Source: CAZUDO01 sp964618895
Lineage (GTDB): Bacteria; Desulfobacterota; Binatia; DP-6
NCBI GenBank assembly: GCA_964618895.1
Contig: CAZUDO010000056.1
Coordinates: forward strand, 1-64,000
Reading direction: 5' to 3'
Length of the DNA: 64,000 bases
Shown: piece after piece, positions 26,501 to 35,483 of the stretch
How positions within the stretch are numbered: position 1 is the stretch's first letter
How the letters are laid out: every line of letters begins with the position of its first letter
Notes under the pieces: model-generated
What the model was told of the DNA's origin: nothing
Database searches by the model: none
What the model saw: the letters and a program-made list of their open reading frames with translations, nothing else
Translations under genes and position numbers: made by a program

Positions 26501-26509
26501 GGGTCGCCG

Positions 26510-27070
26510 TCAGCGCCGGTCGCGGTCGGCCGCCACCAGGTCGCGGGTTTCGGCCAGCCACGCCCCGTACTCGGCGCCGTCCCAGGCGCGATGCTGCCCC
26601 TGGCGGTAGTGGGCGGCGTTCCGGTGGTACTGCCACGCGTTGAGGCGGTTCTCGCGGGCCGCGTCGCGCTGCCGGATCACCTTGGCGGGGACGCCGGCGA
26701 CGATCGACGCGGGCGGGACGATCGTCCCTTCCTTGACGAAGGCGCCGCCGGCGACGATCGAGCCGCGGCCGATCACGGCACCGTCCATGAGGGTCGCATT
26801 GATGCCGATCAGGCACTCGTCCTCGACCGTACAGCCGTGCAGGACGGCGTGATGCGTGATCGAGCAGTAGTCGCCCACCGTCGTGCCGCCCTCGTAGGCG
26901 ACGTGGATCATGACGAAGTCCTGGATGTTGGTGAACCGCCCGATGCGGATGGCGTGGCACTCGGCGCGCATGACGGCATGTGGCCACACCGACGACCCCT
27001 CGCCTAGGGTGATGGCGCCGTAGAGCTGCGCGCCGGGGGCGATCCAGACGCTGACATGGATGTCCTGCAT
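26510..27070 (-). CDS. Gamma-carbonic-anhydrase-like hexapeptide-repeat protein
   Basis: The protein has 186 residues of left-handed beta-helix hexapeptide repeats. The characteristic histidines of the metal site appear in FVMIHVAYEGG and SITHHAVLHGC. The layout QDIHVSVWIAPGAQLYGAIT at the start and SIVAGVPAKVIR near the end matches the YrdA/CaiE/PaaY group. Many members bind Zn or Fe; activity varies from carbonic anhydrase to thioesterase or none. The GH10 gene starts 9 bp downstream on the same strand. Confidence 0.85.
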   Translation of the reverse strand: MQDIHVSVWIAPGAQLYGAITLGEGSSVWPHAVMRAECHAIRIGRFTNIQDFVMIHVAYEGGTTVGDYCSITHHAVLHGCTVEDECLIGINATLMDGAVIGRGSIVAGGAFVKEGTIVPPASIVAGVPAKVIRQRDAARENRLNAWQYHRNAAHYRQGQHRAWDGAEYGAWLAETRDLVAADRDRR

Positions 27071-27140
27071 GGCGCGTCCATAGCACGGGTGGGATTCCGC
27101 GCGCTGGCGGGAGCGGGCCGGGATGCACTACGGTCGCCGG

Positions 27141-28637
27141 ATGCGCACCAGCCCCATCGCGCCCGGGTCGCCGGGGTACGCGCTCGCCTGGGGCGTGGGG
27201 GCCCTCGCCACCCTGGCGGCGTTCTACGCCTGGTCGTACGGCGACGCGGTCGGCCATTTTTTTCACCTCGACGACTTCTGGGTGCTCAAGCTGGGGGCGA
27301 GCGTGCGGTCGCTCGCGGACATCCCGTTGGTCTTCCGGCCGACGCACGGCTTCTTTTTCTACCGGCCGGTGTCGACCAGCGGCTACTTCACGGCCCTGCA
27401 CGCGCTCTTCGGCACCGACCCGGCGGGGTTCCACGCGGTGCACCTGGGCTTCCACGTCGTCAACGCGTGGCTGGCCTACGCCATTGGTTCGCGGCTCTTT
27501 CAGGCGCGCGGCCTCGGGCTGGGCACCGCCCTGGTGTACGCCGCGGCGCCGGGGCACGTCCTGGCGGCGTACTGGATCGCGCTGTTCACGGTGACCGGCA
27601 CGGCGTTCTTCTACTACCTGGGTCTCTGGGCCTGGCTGGCGCTCGGCGGACGCTGGCGCGTGCCGGTGACGTTCGCGCTGTTCGTGATCGCGCTGCTGGC
27701 GAGCGAGCACGCGGTCAGCTTCCCGCCGGCGATCACGGCCGCGTCGCTCCTTCTGGAGCCGGGGGCGGACCGACGGCGGCTGGTGCGGGCGCTGGCGCCG
27801 TTCTACGTCCTCCTGGTCGCGTACCTGGCCGGCAAGGCGTACGCCATCGGCTACCTCGCCGCCGCGGCGCCGCCGCCCGACGTGGGCAAGGCGTTCGTAT
27901 GGCTCAACTACCGCATGAGCCTCGCGCCGGGATCGGTGCTCGAGTTGCTCGGGCGCTATCTGGCGTTCGGGCTGGCCCCGCTGTACGCGCCCGAGCGGCC
28001 GGCTGCCCTGGCGCTCGCTCTGGGCGCCGGGGTGGCAGCGCTCACGCTCGGCGCCGCGATCGCCGTTGCCCGTGGGTGGTGGACGGCGCGGCCGCTGCGG
28101 GTGGCGACGTTCGGACTCGTGCTGTTCTGTCTGGCCCTCGGCCCGGTGGTCGTCCTGCCGGCACATCTCTACTCGTGCTACGTCGGGCTCGCCATGCTCG
28201 GCCTAGCGCTCGCCGTGGTCGGGCTCGCCGCCGCCGTGCCCCGGGTGCCCGCCGTCGCCGTGGTGGCCGTGGTGGCGATCGTCCTGGCCGCGCACGGACG
28301 CGTCACCCTGCCGCAGGTGCGCCACAGCGCGGAGCTGCGTTACGTGGCGTCGTTCTCCGACCGCGCCGCCCGCTGGCTGTACGCGCTCGCCAGCGCTCCC
28401 GGTATCGATGCGGCGGAGGAAGTCGTCGTGCCGGCCGACCAGGTGACGAACATGCTCTTCGACCTGGGGGCAGCCGAGCGCGTCTTCCTGTGCGCCCGCT
28501 ATCGGGTGCGGGCGACGCAGGCGATCGGGCAGGAGCGACCGGCGCCGGGGCGGGTGCTCGTGCCCGGGCCGGTGGCGGCGCTGCCGCCGTCGTGCGCGGA
28601 CTACGCGTGCGTCCGCCGGGACTGTCGCGCCGATTGA
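27141..28637 (+). CDS. Polytopic membrane protein, GT-C glycosyltransferase-like
   Basis: The protein has 498 residues and about ten hydrophobic helices. An early acidic loop FFHLDDFWVLKLGASVRSLA gives the D-D/D-x-D-type motif placed after the first helix, as in GT-C transferases of the mannosyltransferase type, followed by a conserved-looking GFFFYRPVSTSGYFTALH (YRP). Sugar transfer from a lipid-phosphate donor is the likely role, inferred. An alternative start lies at 27123. Confidence 0.65.
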   Translation: MRTSPIAPGSPGYALAWGVGALATLAAFYAWSYGDAVGHFFHLDDFWVLKLGASVRSLADIPLVFRPTHGFFFYRPVSTSGYFTALHALFGTDPAGFHAVHLGFHVVNAWLAYAIGSRLFQARGLGLGTALVYAAAPGHVLAAYWIALFTVTGTAFFYYLGLWAWLALGGRWRVPVTFALFVIALLASEHAVSFPPAITAASLLLEPGADRRRLVRALAPFYVLLVAYLAGKAYAIGYLAAAAPPPDVGKAFVWLNYRMSLAPGSVLELLGRYLAFGLAPLYAPERPAALALALGAGVAALTLGAAIAVARGWWTARPLRVATFGLVLFCLALGPVVVLPAHLYSCYVGLAMLGLALAVVGLAAAVPRVPAVAVVAVVAIVLAAHGRVTLPQVRHSAELRYVASFSDRAARWLYALASAPGIDAAEEVVVPADQVTNMLFDLGAAERVFLCARYRVRATQAIGQERPAPGRVLVPGPVAALPPSCADYACVRRDCRAD

Positions 28638-28671
28638 CCTTCCACCCGCCGGCGCCTGGCCTCGCGGCCGC

Positions 28672-28998
28672 GTGGGGGGTGGTGGGGCAGCGCGCGAGAG
28701 CTGGGGCAGCCGGCAACTTCCTCCGCTTTCCGGGCCTGGCGGCCAAGTACGGCGGCGGCATCTTCCTGATCCCGGCCTTCACGTCGCTGGTGCTGATCGG
28801 CATCCCGATCTGCTGGTGCGAGTGACCATCTTCGTCATGTTCCTGCGGCAGAACCTGGCGGCGTACGTCGACAAGGTGCTCTCCAACCGCGCCGCGACCC
28901 TCACCATGCTCTGCATCGGTGTGCTGGCGTGCTTCTTCACGCTGCTGGTGCATCAGGCGGCCCGGCGGTGGGCGGCGGCGGAGGGGACGCGCCCATGA
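28672..28998 (+). pseudogene. Sodium:neurotransmitter-symporter-family transporter remnant
   Basis: One frame holds ESWGSR; the next holds GNFLRFPGLAAKYGGGIFLI followed by PAFTSLVLIGIPICW and ends in TGA at 28825. This is the first-helix signature of the SNF/NSS family (GNFLRFP---A-NGGGAF-IPY). After that stop a shifted frame (from about 28822) codes for NLAAYVDKVLSNRAATLTML and a final hydrophobic helix, plausibly the transporter C-terminus. Several hundred central residues are missing, so the gene is dead although both ends remain. Confidence 0.6.
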
Positions 28999-29144
28999 CG
29001 GCGGCGGGGGGGCTCCTGCTCGCGACCTCGTGCGGATCGGTGACGGCGCTTGTGGTGTACTGCTTCTATCGCGTGCTGACGACGCCGCATGCGGCGGAGG
29101 AGATGCACGCGCCGCTCGACATCGAGACGGGCGAGCGGGAGTGA
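28995..29144 (+). CDS. Small single-helix protein, likely symporter accessory subunit
   Basis: The protein has 49 residues: one hydrophobic helix (LLLATSCGSVTALVVYCFYR) and a polar tail ending in DIETGERE. Its ATG overlaps the stop of the transporter remnant (ATGA), with GAGGGG upstream. Bacterial NSS-type transporters often have a tiny membrane partner encoded immediately downstream (MetS-type and similar). This gene is intact although its transporter is not. Confidence 0.5.
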   Translation: MTAAGGLLLATSCGSVTALVVYCFYRVLTTPHAAEEMHAPLDIETGERE

Positions 29145-29463
29145 GGGGCGGGGGCAGTGGTGCGGCGGTCTGCGCGAAGATCGCACGCGCGGGCAGTGTA
29201 CGCGCCGCGACGGCAGCGGTGAGAACGCGGCACGTGCCCGAATGGCTGGCGTATGCGCACCGACACGGCTCCGGCACGAGCGTGGATATGCTCCTGTTTC
29301 TGTCGGGTCGGCGCTACACGGAACCGTCGAAACTTCGTTAGATACAAGGCAGCCGGGATTGTCCTATGACACGACCGCGGTCGAGGGCTGGTGCACTCAG
29401 CGCCTAGCCGTTAGCCGTGCGTCTGGGCTGGACTCGAAAACCGGACGGGCGTACCGTTCCAGC
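29145..29463. other. Gap without a recognised gene
   Basis: About 320 bp with lower GC than the surroundings, between the small membrane protein gene and the addiction-module gene. A short open stretch (29222-29340) reads HVPEWLAYAHRHGSGTSVDM without a match I know. No terminator-grade hairpin was seen. A promoter for the following gene must lie here, but no clear -35/-10 pair stands out. Confidence 0.4.
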
Positions 29464-29688
29464 ATGAGCGCAGAACCGATCCTCAAGACTTTCCGGAACT
29501 TGCCATCAACCGAGAAGATTCGTCTGGTTCAAGAGCTCTGGGACGAAATTGCGGAGGAAGCCTCGCACCTCCCTCTGACCGAGGCCCAGCGTCGCTTGCT
29601 GGACGACCGGATTGACGAGCATGAGGCGAATCCGGATGAGGTCGAGCCGTGGGAAGAGGTCCGCGACGACATCCTGCGCAAGCTGTGA
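29464..29688 (+). CDS. Addiction-module antitoxin (TIGR02574-like), orphan
   Basis: The protein has 74 residues and starts MSAEPILKTFRNLPSTEKIR. The pattern LP--EKI-LV-ELWDEI is followed by LPLTEAQRRLLDDRIDEHEA, matching the putative addiction-module component family that pairs with RelE/ParE-type toxins. No toxin gene follows; instead the remains of an ATP-grasp gene converge on it. Either the toxin was lost in the same rearrangement or this copy acts alone. Confidence 0.75.
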   Translation: MSAEPILKTFRNLPSTEKIRLVQELWDEIAEEASHLPLTEAQRRLLDDRIDEHEANPDEVEPWEEVRDDILRKL

Positions 29689-30000
29689 AGTTGGCATCGT
29701 CCACGTTCCTCGTTCCTGGTACGCGGAGACGGCTCGCACGATCCGACCGACGAAGAAGACCCCGTGCCGCCACCTCGGGTGCTCGACCGCCCGCAGGATC
29801 AGGGTCGTGCGACCGTGAATGACCACGGGGCCGTCGATGTGTGGCACCTCGGGAAACGTCGCAGCCCCCGGGACGACCGACACCTCGCAGAAGGGTCGCT
29901 GGTCGGCGGCGCATGCGCGCCGGAGTGCGTCCGGGGACGTCGATTCAGGCTCGACGTTCGTCTGAACAACCCACGTGGCACGCGTCGCCATCCACCCCAT
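29686..30000 (-). pseudogene. ATP-grasp-family protein, N-terminal fragment
   Basis: From the ATG at 30000 the minus strand reads ATWVVQTNVEPESTSPDALR and later PVVIHGRTTLILRAVEHPRW, the N-terminus of ATP-grasp proteins of the DUF4343-like type. Similarity ends near residue 105 (GTWTMPTS), where the antitoxin gene begins on the other strand, so roughly two thirds of the gene is gone. Its start lies 5 bp from the IS1182-family element, which separates it from the VOC gene it once followed. Confidence 0.6.
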
Positions 30001-30005
30001 GCTAG

Positions 30006-30022
30006 AGCACCGATCAGTTTGA
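30006..30022 (+). repeat. Left terminal inverted repeat of the IS element
   Basis: AGCACCGATCAGTTTGA directly follows the CTAG at 30002-30005. It matches the right end perfectly over 17 bp. Confidence 0.85.
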
Positions 30023-30125
30023 CTCCCCTCTGATTCCGGGCACTTGTTTCCCGGCGCGGGACAACGCTGGCACCGCGGAGTTCGCGGCGACGCGGCGGTA
30101 CCCGGGGTGGGTGGTGGAGGGGGCG

Positions 30126-31727
30126 ATGGAGCGGTGGAATCCGAGACGGGAGTTGTCGACGCGGGAGCAGGGCTTGATGCAGCGGCTGGGACGGACGCGG
30201 AAGCTCTTCGCGTTTTTGCGCGCGCAGCGGCATGCGCTGTTCGACGAGGCGTTTCAGACGGAGCTGGCGGCGATGTACCGCGCCAGCGGCGCGGGCCGGG
30301 AGCCGCTCCCGCCCGCCCTGCTGGCGATGGCCGTGCTGCTGCAGGGCTACGTGGGTGCCTCGGATGCCGAAGCGGTGGAGCTGACCGTGGTGGACTTGCG
30401 CTGGCAGCTGGTGCTCGGCCGGCTCGGGGCCACGGCCCCCGCCTTCTCGCAGGGGGCGCTGCAGGGGTTTCGGGAGCGGCTGATGCGCACGGGGATGGAC
30501 GAGCGCCTGCTGGCGCGGACCGTGGCGCTGGCCCGCGAGACCGGGGCGTGCGATCCGACCAAGCTGCCGCAGACGCTGCGGGTCGCGATCGACTCGGCGC
30601 CGCTCGAGGGCGCGGGCCGCGTGGAGGACACGGTCAACCTGATCGCGCATGCGGCGCGCAAGGTCGTCGAGTGCGTGGCGGTCCTGCTCGGGCGGCCCCC
30701 GGACCAGGTCTGCCGCGCGGCGGGGATCCCCGTGCTCCTGGACACGAGCGTCAAGAAGGCGCTCGACGTCGAGTGGAGTGATCCGCGGCAGAAGACGGCG
30801 GCGCTCAATCGGCTGGTCGAGCAAGTGGCGTCGTTGCAGCGGTGGATCGCGCGGCAGCTGGCGGCCGCGCAGCGCCAGCCGCCCTTGCAGGAGCACGTCG
30901 CGACCCTGGCGCAGGTGCTCGGGCAGGATCTCGAACCCGATCCCACGGGTGGCGTCCGCATCCGGGAGGGGGTGGCCGAAGACCGGCGCGTGTCGATCGA
31001 GGACGCCGAGATGCGCCACGGCCGGAAGAGCAAGACGAAGCGGTTCAACGGCTACAAGCGCCATCTCGCGACCGACCTCGACCGCGACCTAATCCTCGCG
31101 GGAGCGATCACGCCCGCGAATCGCCCCGAAGCAGAGGCCGTGCCGGCGTTGCAGGCCGACCTCGCGCGGCAGAACCTGGTGATTGCCGAGCTGCACATCG
31201 ACCGCGCGTACATCAACAGCCCCGTGGTCGCCGCCGTGCTCGGCGCCGGCGGGGTCGTCCGCTGTAAACCGTGGGTCCCGCATGCCCGGCGCCCCGGGGC
31301 CTTCACGAAGACCGCCTTCGACATCAACGTGCGCGACATGACGATCACCTGCCCGGCCGGCGAGACGGAACGCTTCCGCCCCGGCCAGGTCGTCGAGTTC
31401 GATCCCGAGGCCTGCGGGCGCTGCGCCCAGCGCGCGCGCTGCACGATGGCGGCGCCGGGGACCGGCCGCACGGTGACCATGGCCGCGACCGAGCTGCTCC
31501 AGGTGCGGTTGCGGCGCGAGATGGCGACGCCGCGCGGCCGGGCGCGCCTACGCGAGCGCGTCGCCGTCGAACATCGCCTGGCCCACCTCGTGCGGCGGCA
31601 GGGGCGGCGCGCCCGCTACCGCGGCGTGCGCAACAATACGTTCGACGTTCGCCGCGCCGCAGCTCTGCAGAACCTTGAAACGATCCAGCACCAGCTGCCG
31701 GTGGGCACGATGGCCGCGGCGGCGTAA
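30126..31727 (+). CDS. IS1182-family transposase (DDE)
   Basis: The protein has 533 residues. The likely DDE residues lie in LRVAIDSAPLEGAGRVEDTV, IAELHIDRAYINSP and RVAVEHRLAHLVRRQGRRAR. A cysteine-rich segment (CGRCAQRARCTMA) precedes the last motif, as in IS1182 transposases. The ATG at 30126 has GGAGGGGG immediately upstream and is preferred over the GTG at 30111. The gene is open from end to end, and the element borders are intact. Confidence 0.9.
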   Translation: MERWNPRRELSTREQGLMQRLGRTRKLFAFLRAQRHALFDEAFQTELAAMYRASGAGREPLPPALLAMAVLLQGYVGASDAEAVELTVVDLRWQLVLGRLGATAPAFSQGALQGFRERLMRTGMDERLLARTVALARETGACDPTKLPQTLRVAIDSAPLEGAGRVEDTVNLIAHAARKVVECVAVLLGRPPDQVCRAAGIPVLLDTSVKKALDVEWSDPRQKTAALNRLVEQVASLQRWIARQLAAAQRQPPLQEHVATLAQVLGQDLEPDPTGGVRIREGVAEDRRVSIEDAEMRHGRKSKTKRFNGYKRHLATDLDRDLILAGAITPANRPEAEAVPALQADLARQNLVIAELHIDRAYINSPVVAAVLGAGGVVRCKPWVPHARRPGAFTKTAFDINVRDMTITCPAGETERFRPGQVVEFDPEACGRCAQRARCTMAAPGTGRTVTMAATELLQVRLRREMATPRGRARLRERVAVEHRLAHLVRRQGRRARYRGVRNNTFDVRRAAALQNLETIQHQLPVGTMAAAA

Positions 31728-31738
31728 TTCTTGACGAT

Positions 31739-31755
31739 TCAAACTGATCGGTGCT
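31739..31755 (-). repeat. Right terminal inverted repeat of the IS element
   Basis: TCAAACTGATCGGTGCT is the exact complement of the left end and is followed by CTAG at 31756-31759. Confidence 0.85.
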
Positions 31756-32142
31756 CTAGGGCTGCCGGGCGTAGCTCACCGTCAAGGCTTCCCAGACGTG
31801 TCCGTCAGGCTCGTTCCAGTACACGATGCGGCCACCGTGCTGCGTGTTGACCTGCATGTCTCCTGGACCGTGCGGGGTGCTTCTGTACTCGATGCCGCGG
31901 GCCCTGATTCTTGTCACGATGCCGTCGAACTCTGCCTCACTCACTCGAAAGCAATAGTGTTGTACGGGAAAGGGGCCATCGGCTTGGTCGAAGTCGAGGG
32001 TCAAGTGTTCGTTCACATAGACCGGGCAGAACGGACCCACTCCCGACTCTGCCCAGGGGACGCCGAGGAGGGCGGCGAGCAACTCCGCCGCAGCTTTCCT
32101 GTCACGCGACGGAACGATCGCGTGGTCGAGTTCAACGCTCAT
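31756..32142 (-). CDS. VOC-superfamily (glyoxalase/bleomycin-resistance-like) protein
   Basis: The protein has 128 residues and starts MSVELDHAIVPSRDRKAAAE, with the first metal-site histidine at position 6, then VYVNEHLTLDFDQADGPFPV and GRIVYWNEPDGHVWEALTV, the usual H/E positions of the VOC fold. Its TAG stop lies in the CTAG duplicated by the IS element, so the insertion left the protein intact but cut it off from the ATP-grasp gene that followed. The small-molecule substrate is unknown. Confidence 0.85.
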   Translation of the reverse strand: MSVELDHAIVPSRDRKAAAELLAALLGVPWAESGVGPFCPVYVNEHLTLDFDQADGPFPVQHYCFRVSEAEFDGIVTRIRARGIEYRSTPHGPGDMQVNTQHGGRIVYWNEPDGHVWEALTVSYARQP

Positions 32143-32290
32143 CGTGGGTCCCCGTGTCGCGAGCTACGCCCGCACGCCACCGGTGTAGCATCGGCGCGGG
32201 ACCACCGGAAAGGCCCAACGACCTGCCCTCCCAGCTTGGGAACCCACCCCCGGCGAGGGCGCGTCGGGCGACTCGGCGGACGGCCGCGGG

Positions 32291-33145
32291 TCAGCCGCGC
32301 CCGGCGACGAGGCGCGCATACGCCGCCTGCAGCCGCCGCGTCACCGCCCCGGGTGTGCCCGACCCGACCACCCGCCCGTCGACCCGCACCACCGGGCACA
32401 CCTCGATCGTCGACGCGGTGAGAAACACCTCGCGCGCGCGCTGGAGACGCCGCACCAAGACCGCCTCCTCGCGCACGCCGAGCCCCGCGCCCCGCGCCAG
32501 CTGCAGCACGAGCGCGCGCGTCACCCCCGGCAGGACGCCGGCAGCGAGCGGCGGCGTCACCAGCGCGTCGCGCTCCACCACGAACACGTTGGCCGTGGTG
32601 CCCTCCGTCACCTCGCCGGCCATGGTCACGTACAGCCCCTCGTCGGCGCGGCGGCGCGCTGCCAGCCGGCGGCCGACGATGGCGCTCGCGTGGCCGACGA
32701 GCTTGAGCCCGCCCCACGGCGGCCCGGCGTCGCGCGGGAAGGGGAGGAGGGTGACGGCGACGCCGTCCTGCTGGCGCTGCGCGAGATCCGACGGCAGGGG
32801 ACGGACCGTCAGCAGGACCGTCGGGCGCGCGGCGATCGTCGGCACGGGTGCGTCGCCCGCGGCGCCGCGCGTGAGCGTCAAGCGGACGGCGGCGTCGGCG
32901 AGACGACTCCGGCGGAGGAGCAGGCGGGTACGTGCCTCCCACACCGCGGCGCTGCCCGGCGCCGGCAGGCCGAGCACCCGCGCCGCTGCCGCCAGCCGGC
33001 GGAGATGTGCCGCCACCGCGAACGGCCGCCCGCCGTACGTGCGCCACGTGTCGTAGACGCCGTCGCCGTGCAGGAGCCCGCGATCGAGCGCCGACACGCG
33101 CGCCGCGCGGGCCGGGACGACGCGCCCGTTCAGCCAGACGAACAC
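32291..33145 (-). CDS. pabC: Aminotransferase class IV, probable aminodeoxychorismate lyase
   Basis: The protein has 284 residues. It starts at a GTG overlapping the pabB-like gene by 16 bp (VFVWLNGRVVPARAARVSAL). PLP-lysine motif GGLKLVGHASAIVGRRLA and the class IV block GEVTEGTTANVFVVERDALV are present. It could also be a branched-chain or D-amino-acid aminotransferase. The coupling with a PabB-like enzyme favours release of pyruvate from 4-amino-4-deoxychorismate to give p-aminobenzoate for folate. Confidence 0.78.
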   Translation of the reverse strand: MFVWLNGRVVPARAARVSALDRGLLHGDGVYDTWRTYGGRPFAVAAHLRRLAAAARVLGLPAPGSAAVWEARTRLLLRRSRLADAAVRLTLTRGAAGDAPVPTIAARPTVLLTVRPLPSDLAQRQQDGVAVTLLPFPRDAGPPWGGLKLVGHASAIVGRRLAARRRADEGLYVTMAGEVTEGTTANVFVVERDALVTPPLAAGVLPGVTRALVLQLARGAGLGVREEAVLVRRLQRAREVFLTASTIEVCPVVRVDGRVVGSGTPGAVTRRLQAAYARLVAGRG

Positions 33146-34500
33146 GCGGCCAGTCCGGGCTCGTCGGCCTCGCCGAGGGCCAGGCGCAGGGCGGCGGTCT
33201 TGAGCCACGCTTCGGCGTATTCGCGCTCGGGCACCGAGTCGGCGACGATGCCGCCGCCGGCGTGGTAGCGGAGCACGTCCCCGCGCACGACGGCGGTGCG
33301 GATGGCGAGGCCGAGCTCCAGGTCGCCGTCGGGATGGAAGAGACCGAACGCGCCGGTGTAGTACCCGCGCGCCCACGGCTCGAGCTCGCCGATGATCTCC
33401 ATCGCGCGCAGCTTGGGGGCGCCGGTGATCGAGCCGCCCGGAAACGTAGCGCGCAGGACATCGGCCAGGCCGACGCCGTCGCGGGCGCGACCGGCCACCG
33501 TCGACACCAGATGGTGCACCGTCGGGTGTCGCTCGACGCGCGCGAACTCCTCCACCACCACCGACCCCGGGCGGCAGAGGCGCCCCAGGTCGTTGCGCTC
33601 CAGGTCGACGATCATCACGTGTTCGGCCTGTTCCTTCGGATCGGCGCGTAGCTCGGCGGCCAGGGCGGCGTCCTCGGCCGGCGTGCGTCCGCGCGGGCGC
33701 GTGCCCTTGATGGGCCGCGTGACCAGACGGTCGCCACGCCGGCGGAGGAAGAGCTCGGGCGAGTTGGCGATCAGCTGGACACAGCCGAGGTCGACATACG
33801 CGCCGTAGGGCATCGGATGGCGGCGGGTGAGACGGGCGTAGAGCTCGTACGGCGAGCCCAGCAGGCGCGCTTCGTACGGCAGGGTCAGGTTCACCTGGTA
33901 CACGTCGCCGGCGCTCAGGTAGTCGCTGATACGGGCGACGGCCCGCAGGTAGTGCTCGTGACTCAGTAGCGGGATCAGCGGGGAGGCCGCCCACAACGGC
34001 CCCTCGCGCACGTCGGGGGCGCGTGCGATCAGGTGGTCGAGCCACGGGACCGGGGCCGTATCCTCGCGCGCCGACACCAGCAGATACTGCGTGCGCCGGT
34101 GGTCGTAGACGAGGAGCGTGTCGTAGCGTGCCAACACGGCGAGTGGGACGTTGCCGCGGGGTGCCGCGGCGGGGCGCGCCTCGATCACCTGTCCGAGCTC
34201 GTAGGCCAGCACGCCGACGACGTTGGCGCCGAGCGGGAAGGGCAGGGCGCGCGTGCCGGCGGCGCCCTCGGCGACGAACTCGGCGATGGCGGCGAGCGGC
34301 TCGCGCGGCGGCGTGCGGCCGTCGTCGCGCTCGGGGACGCCGTCGGCACGGATCGTGAGACGCGCCGACGGCCGGCAGCCGAGGATTGTGAGCGGTCGCT
34401 CGGCGTCCGGCACCTCGATCGACACGGCGCCCGGCTCGTCGGCCAGCGCGCGCAGCACGGCGAGCGGGCCCGGCTGCAGAGCGAGCGCGACGACGTGCAT
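33130..34500 (-). CDS. pabB: Aminodeoxychorismate synthase component I (chorismate-binding enzyme)
   Basis: The protein has 456 residues. The chorismate-binding core shows LIANSPELFLRRRGDRLVTR followed by PIKGTRPRG, IVDLERNDLGR, and FPGGSITGAPKLRAMEIIGE, where PIKGT (rather than PIAGT) is typical of PabB. It uses ammonia from a glutamine amidotransferase, whose gene (pabA) is not next to it. The ATG at 34500 (MHVVALALQPGPLA) is preferred over 34539. It is divergent from the HtrA-like gene, with 86 bp between starts. Confidence 0.88.
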   Translation of the reverse strand: MHVVALALQPGPLAVLRALADEPGAVSIEVPDAERPLTILGCRPSARLTIRADGVPERDDGRTPPREPLAAIAEFVAEGAAGTRALPFPLGANVVGVLAYELGQVIEARPAAAPRGNVPLAVLARYDTLLVYDHRRTQYLLVSAREDTAPVPWLDHLIARAPDVREGPLWAASPLIPLLSHEHYLRAVARISDYLSAGDVYQVNLTLPYEARLLGSPYELYARLTRRHPMPYGAYVDLGCVQLIANSPELFLRRRGDRLVTRPIKGTRPRGRTPAEDAALAAELRADPKEQAEHVMIVDLERNDLGRLCRPGSVVVEEFARVERHPTVHHLVSTVAGRARDGVGLADVLRATFPGGSITGAPKLRAMEIIGELEPWARGYYTGAFGLFHPDGDLELGLAIRTAVVRGDVLRYHAGGGIVADSVPEREYAEAWLKTAALRLALGEADEPGLAACSSG

Positions 34501-34586
34501 GCAGGCGGAGATGGTAGGGATCGCGCACCGAGATTTCAACAGCGCGGCGCTTGCGTCCCGCCGGGCGAGCGTCTAGCGTCCGCGCC

Positions 34587-35483
34587 GTGAACGCGGCCGT
34601 CAGCCTGATCGAAAGCGTCCTTCCGGCGACGGTCCACATCCACGCGCAGATCCCGGACACGCATCCGTCGGCGCAGCTCCTCGGCACCGAGCGCATGGGC
34701 TCCGGCACGATCGTCGATCCGGCCGGGCTCGTCCTCACGGTCAACTACGTCGTCCTCGGCGCCGAGCAGGTGCAGGTGACGCTCATCGACAAGCGCACCT
34801 TCAGCGCCGAGCCGGTGGCGCAGGATTTCGCCTCGGGCCTGGCGCTCCTGCGCATCCCGGAACGCGACTGCGCCACCCTGCGGCTGCGCCGCAGCACGGA
34901 TCTCATCCTGGGACAGGAAGCCTTCATGGTGGCGAGCGTGGGCGAGGGCAGCGCGCGGGTGTCGAACGGGGTCATCACGTCGCTCGGGCCGTTCGACGCC
35001 AACTGGGAGTACGTGCTCGAGCGCGCCATCGCCACCTCGGCCATGAATCCCGGGCTGGGTGGCGGCCCGCTGCTCGACACGCACGGCACCGTCATCGGCG
35101 TCGTGGCGCTCAACCTCTCCGAGATCGGCCGCTTCTCGCTCGCCGTCCCCGCCGACTATTTCCTCGACGCCCGCGACCGCCTGCTCGCCGGCCGCCCCGC
35201 CCCCACGGCCATGCGCGCCTGGCTCGGCATCTTCTGCTACGGCATGCACGATCACGTGGTCGTCGCCGGCCTGCTCAACGGCGGCCCCGGCGAACAGGCC
35301 GGCTTGAAGACCGGCGACGTGATCCTGTCCGTCGACGACACCATCGTGGCCGACCGCCGGTCGCTGTACCGCCTGCTGTGGACACACCGCGCCGGCGAAC
35401 AGGTGATCCTGCGGATCGCCCGCGGCAGAGAGCAGTGCACGGTGACGGTGGAGGCAGGCGATGTCGAGCAGTTCTTCGCGTAG
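34587..35483 (+). CDS. HtrA-like trypsin-fold protein with PDZ domain, catalytic triad lost
   Basis: The protein has 298 residues from the GTG at 34587: a trypsin-like domain followed by a PDZ domain (GEQAGLKTGDVILSVDDTIV). All three triad positions are replaced. LTVNYVV has Y54 where HtrA has the histidine of TNNHVV, ASGLALL has G84 in place of the aspartate of SDLALL, and NPGLGGGP has G158 in place of the serine of NPGNSGGP. No signal peptide is visible. It is probably a binding or chaperone-like pseudoprotease. The last 23 bp overlap the following gene. Confidence 0.8.
   Translation: MNAAVSLIESVLPATVHIHAQIPDTHPSAQLLGTERMGSGTIVDPAGLVLTVNYVVLGAEQVQVTLIDKRTFSAEPVAQDFASGLALLRIPERDCATLRLRRSTDLILGQEAFMVASVGEGSARVSNGVITSLGPFDANWEYVLERAIATSAMNPGLGGGPLLDTHGTVIGVVALNLSEIGRFSLAVPADYFLDARDRLLAGRPAPTAMRAWLGIFCYGMHDHVVVAGLLNGGPGEQAGLKTGDVILSVDDTIVADRRSLYRLLWTHRAGEQVILRIARGREQCTVTVEAGDVEQFFA

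Larger units (their letters stand above)
30006..31755 (+). mobile_element. IS1182-family insertion sequence, complete
   Basis: This 1750-bp element has perfect 17-bp terminal inverted repeats (AGCACCGATCAGTTTGA at the left end, its complement at the right) and is flanked on both sides by CTAG (30002-30005 and 31756-31759), read as a 4-bp palindromic target duplication. One transposase gene fills it. The identical ends and open reading frame suggest a recent, possibly active insertion. Confidence 0.88.

Noticed and set aside
30002..31759. Counting the inverted repeats as 21 bp including CTAG
   Set aside because: CTAG is its own complement and also rebuilds the VOC stop when one copy is removed, so it fits better as target duplication than as part of the repeat.
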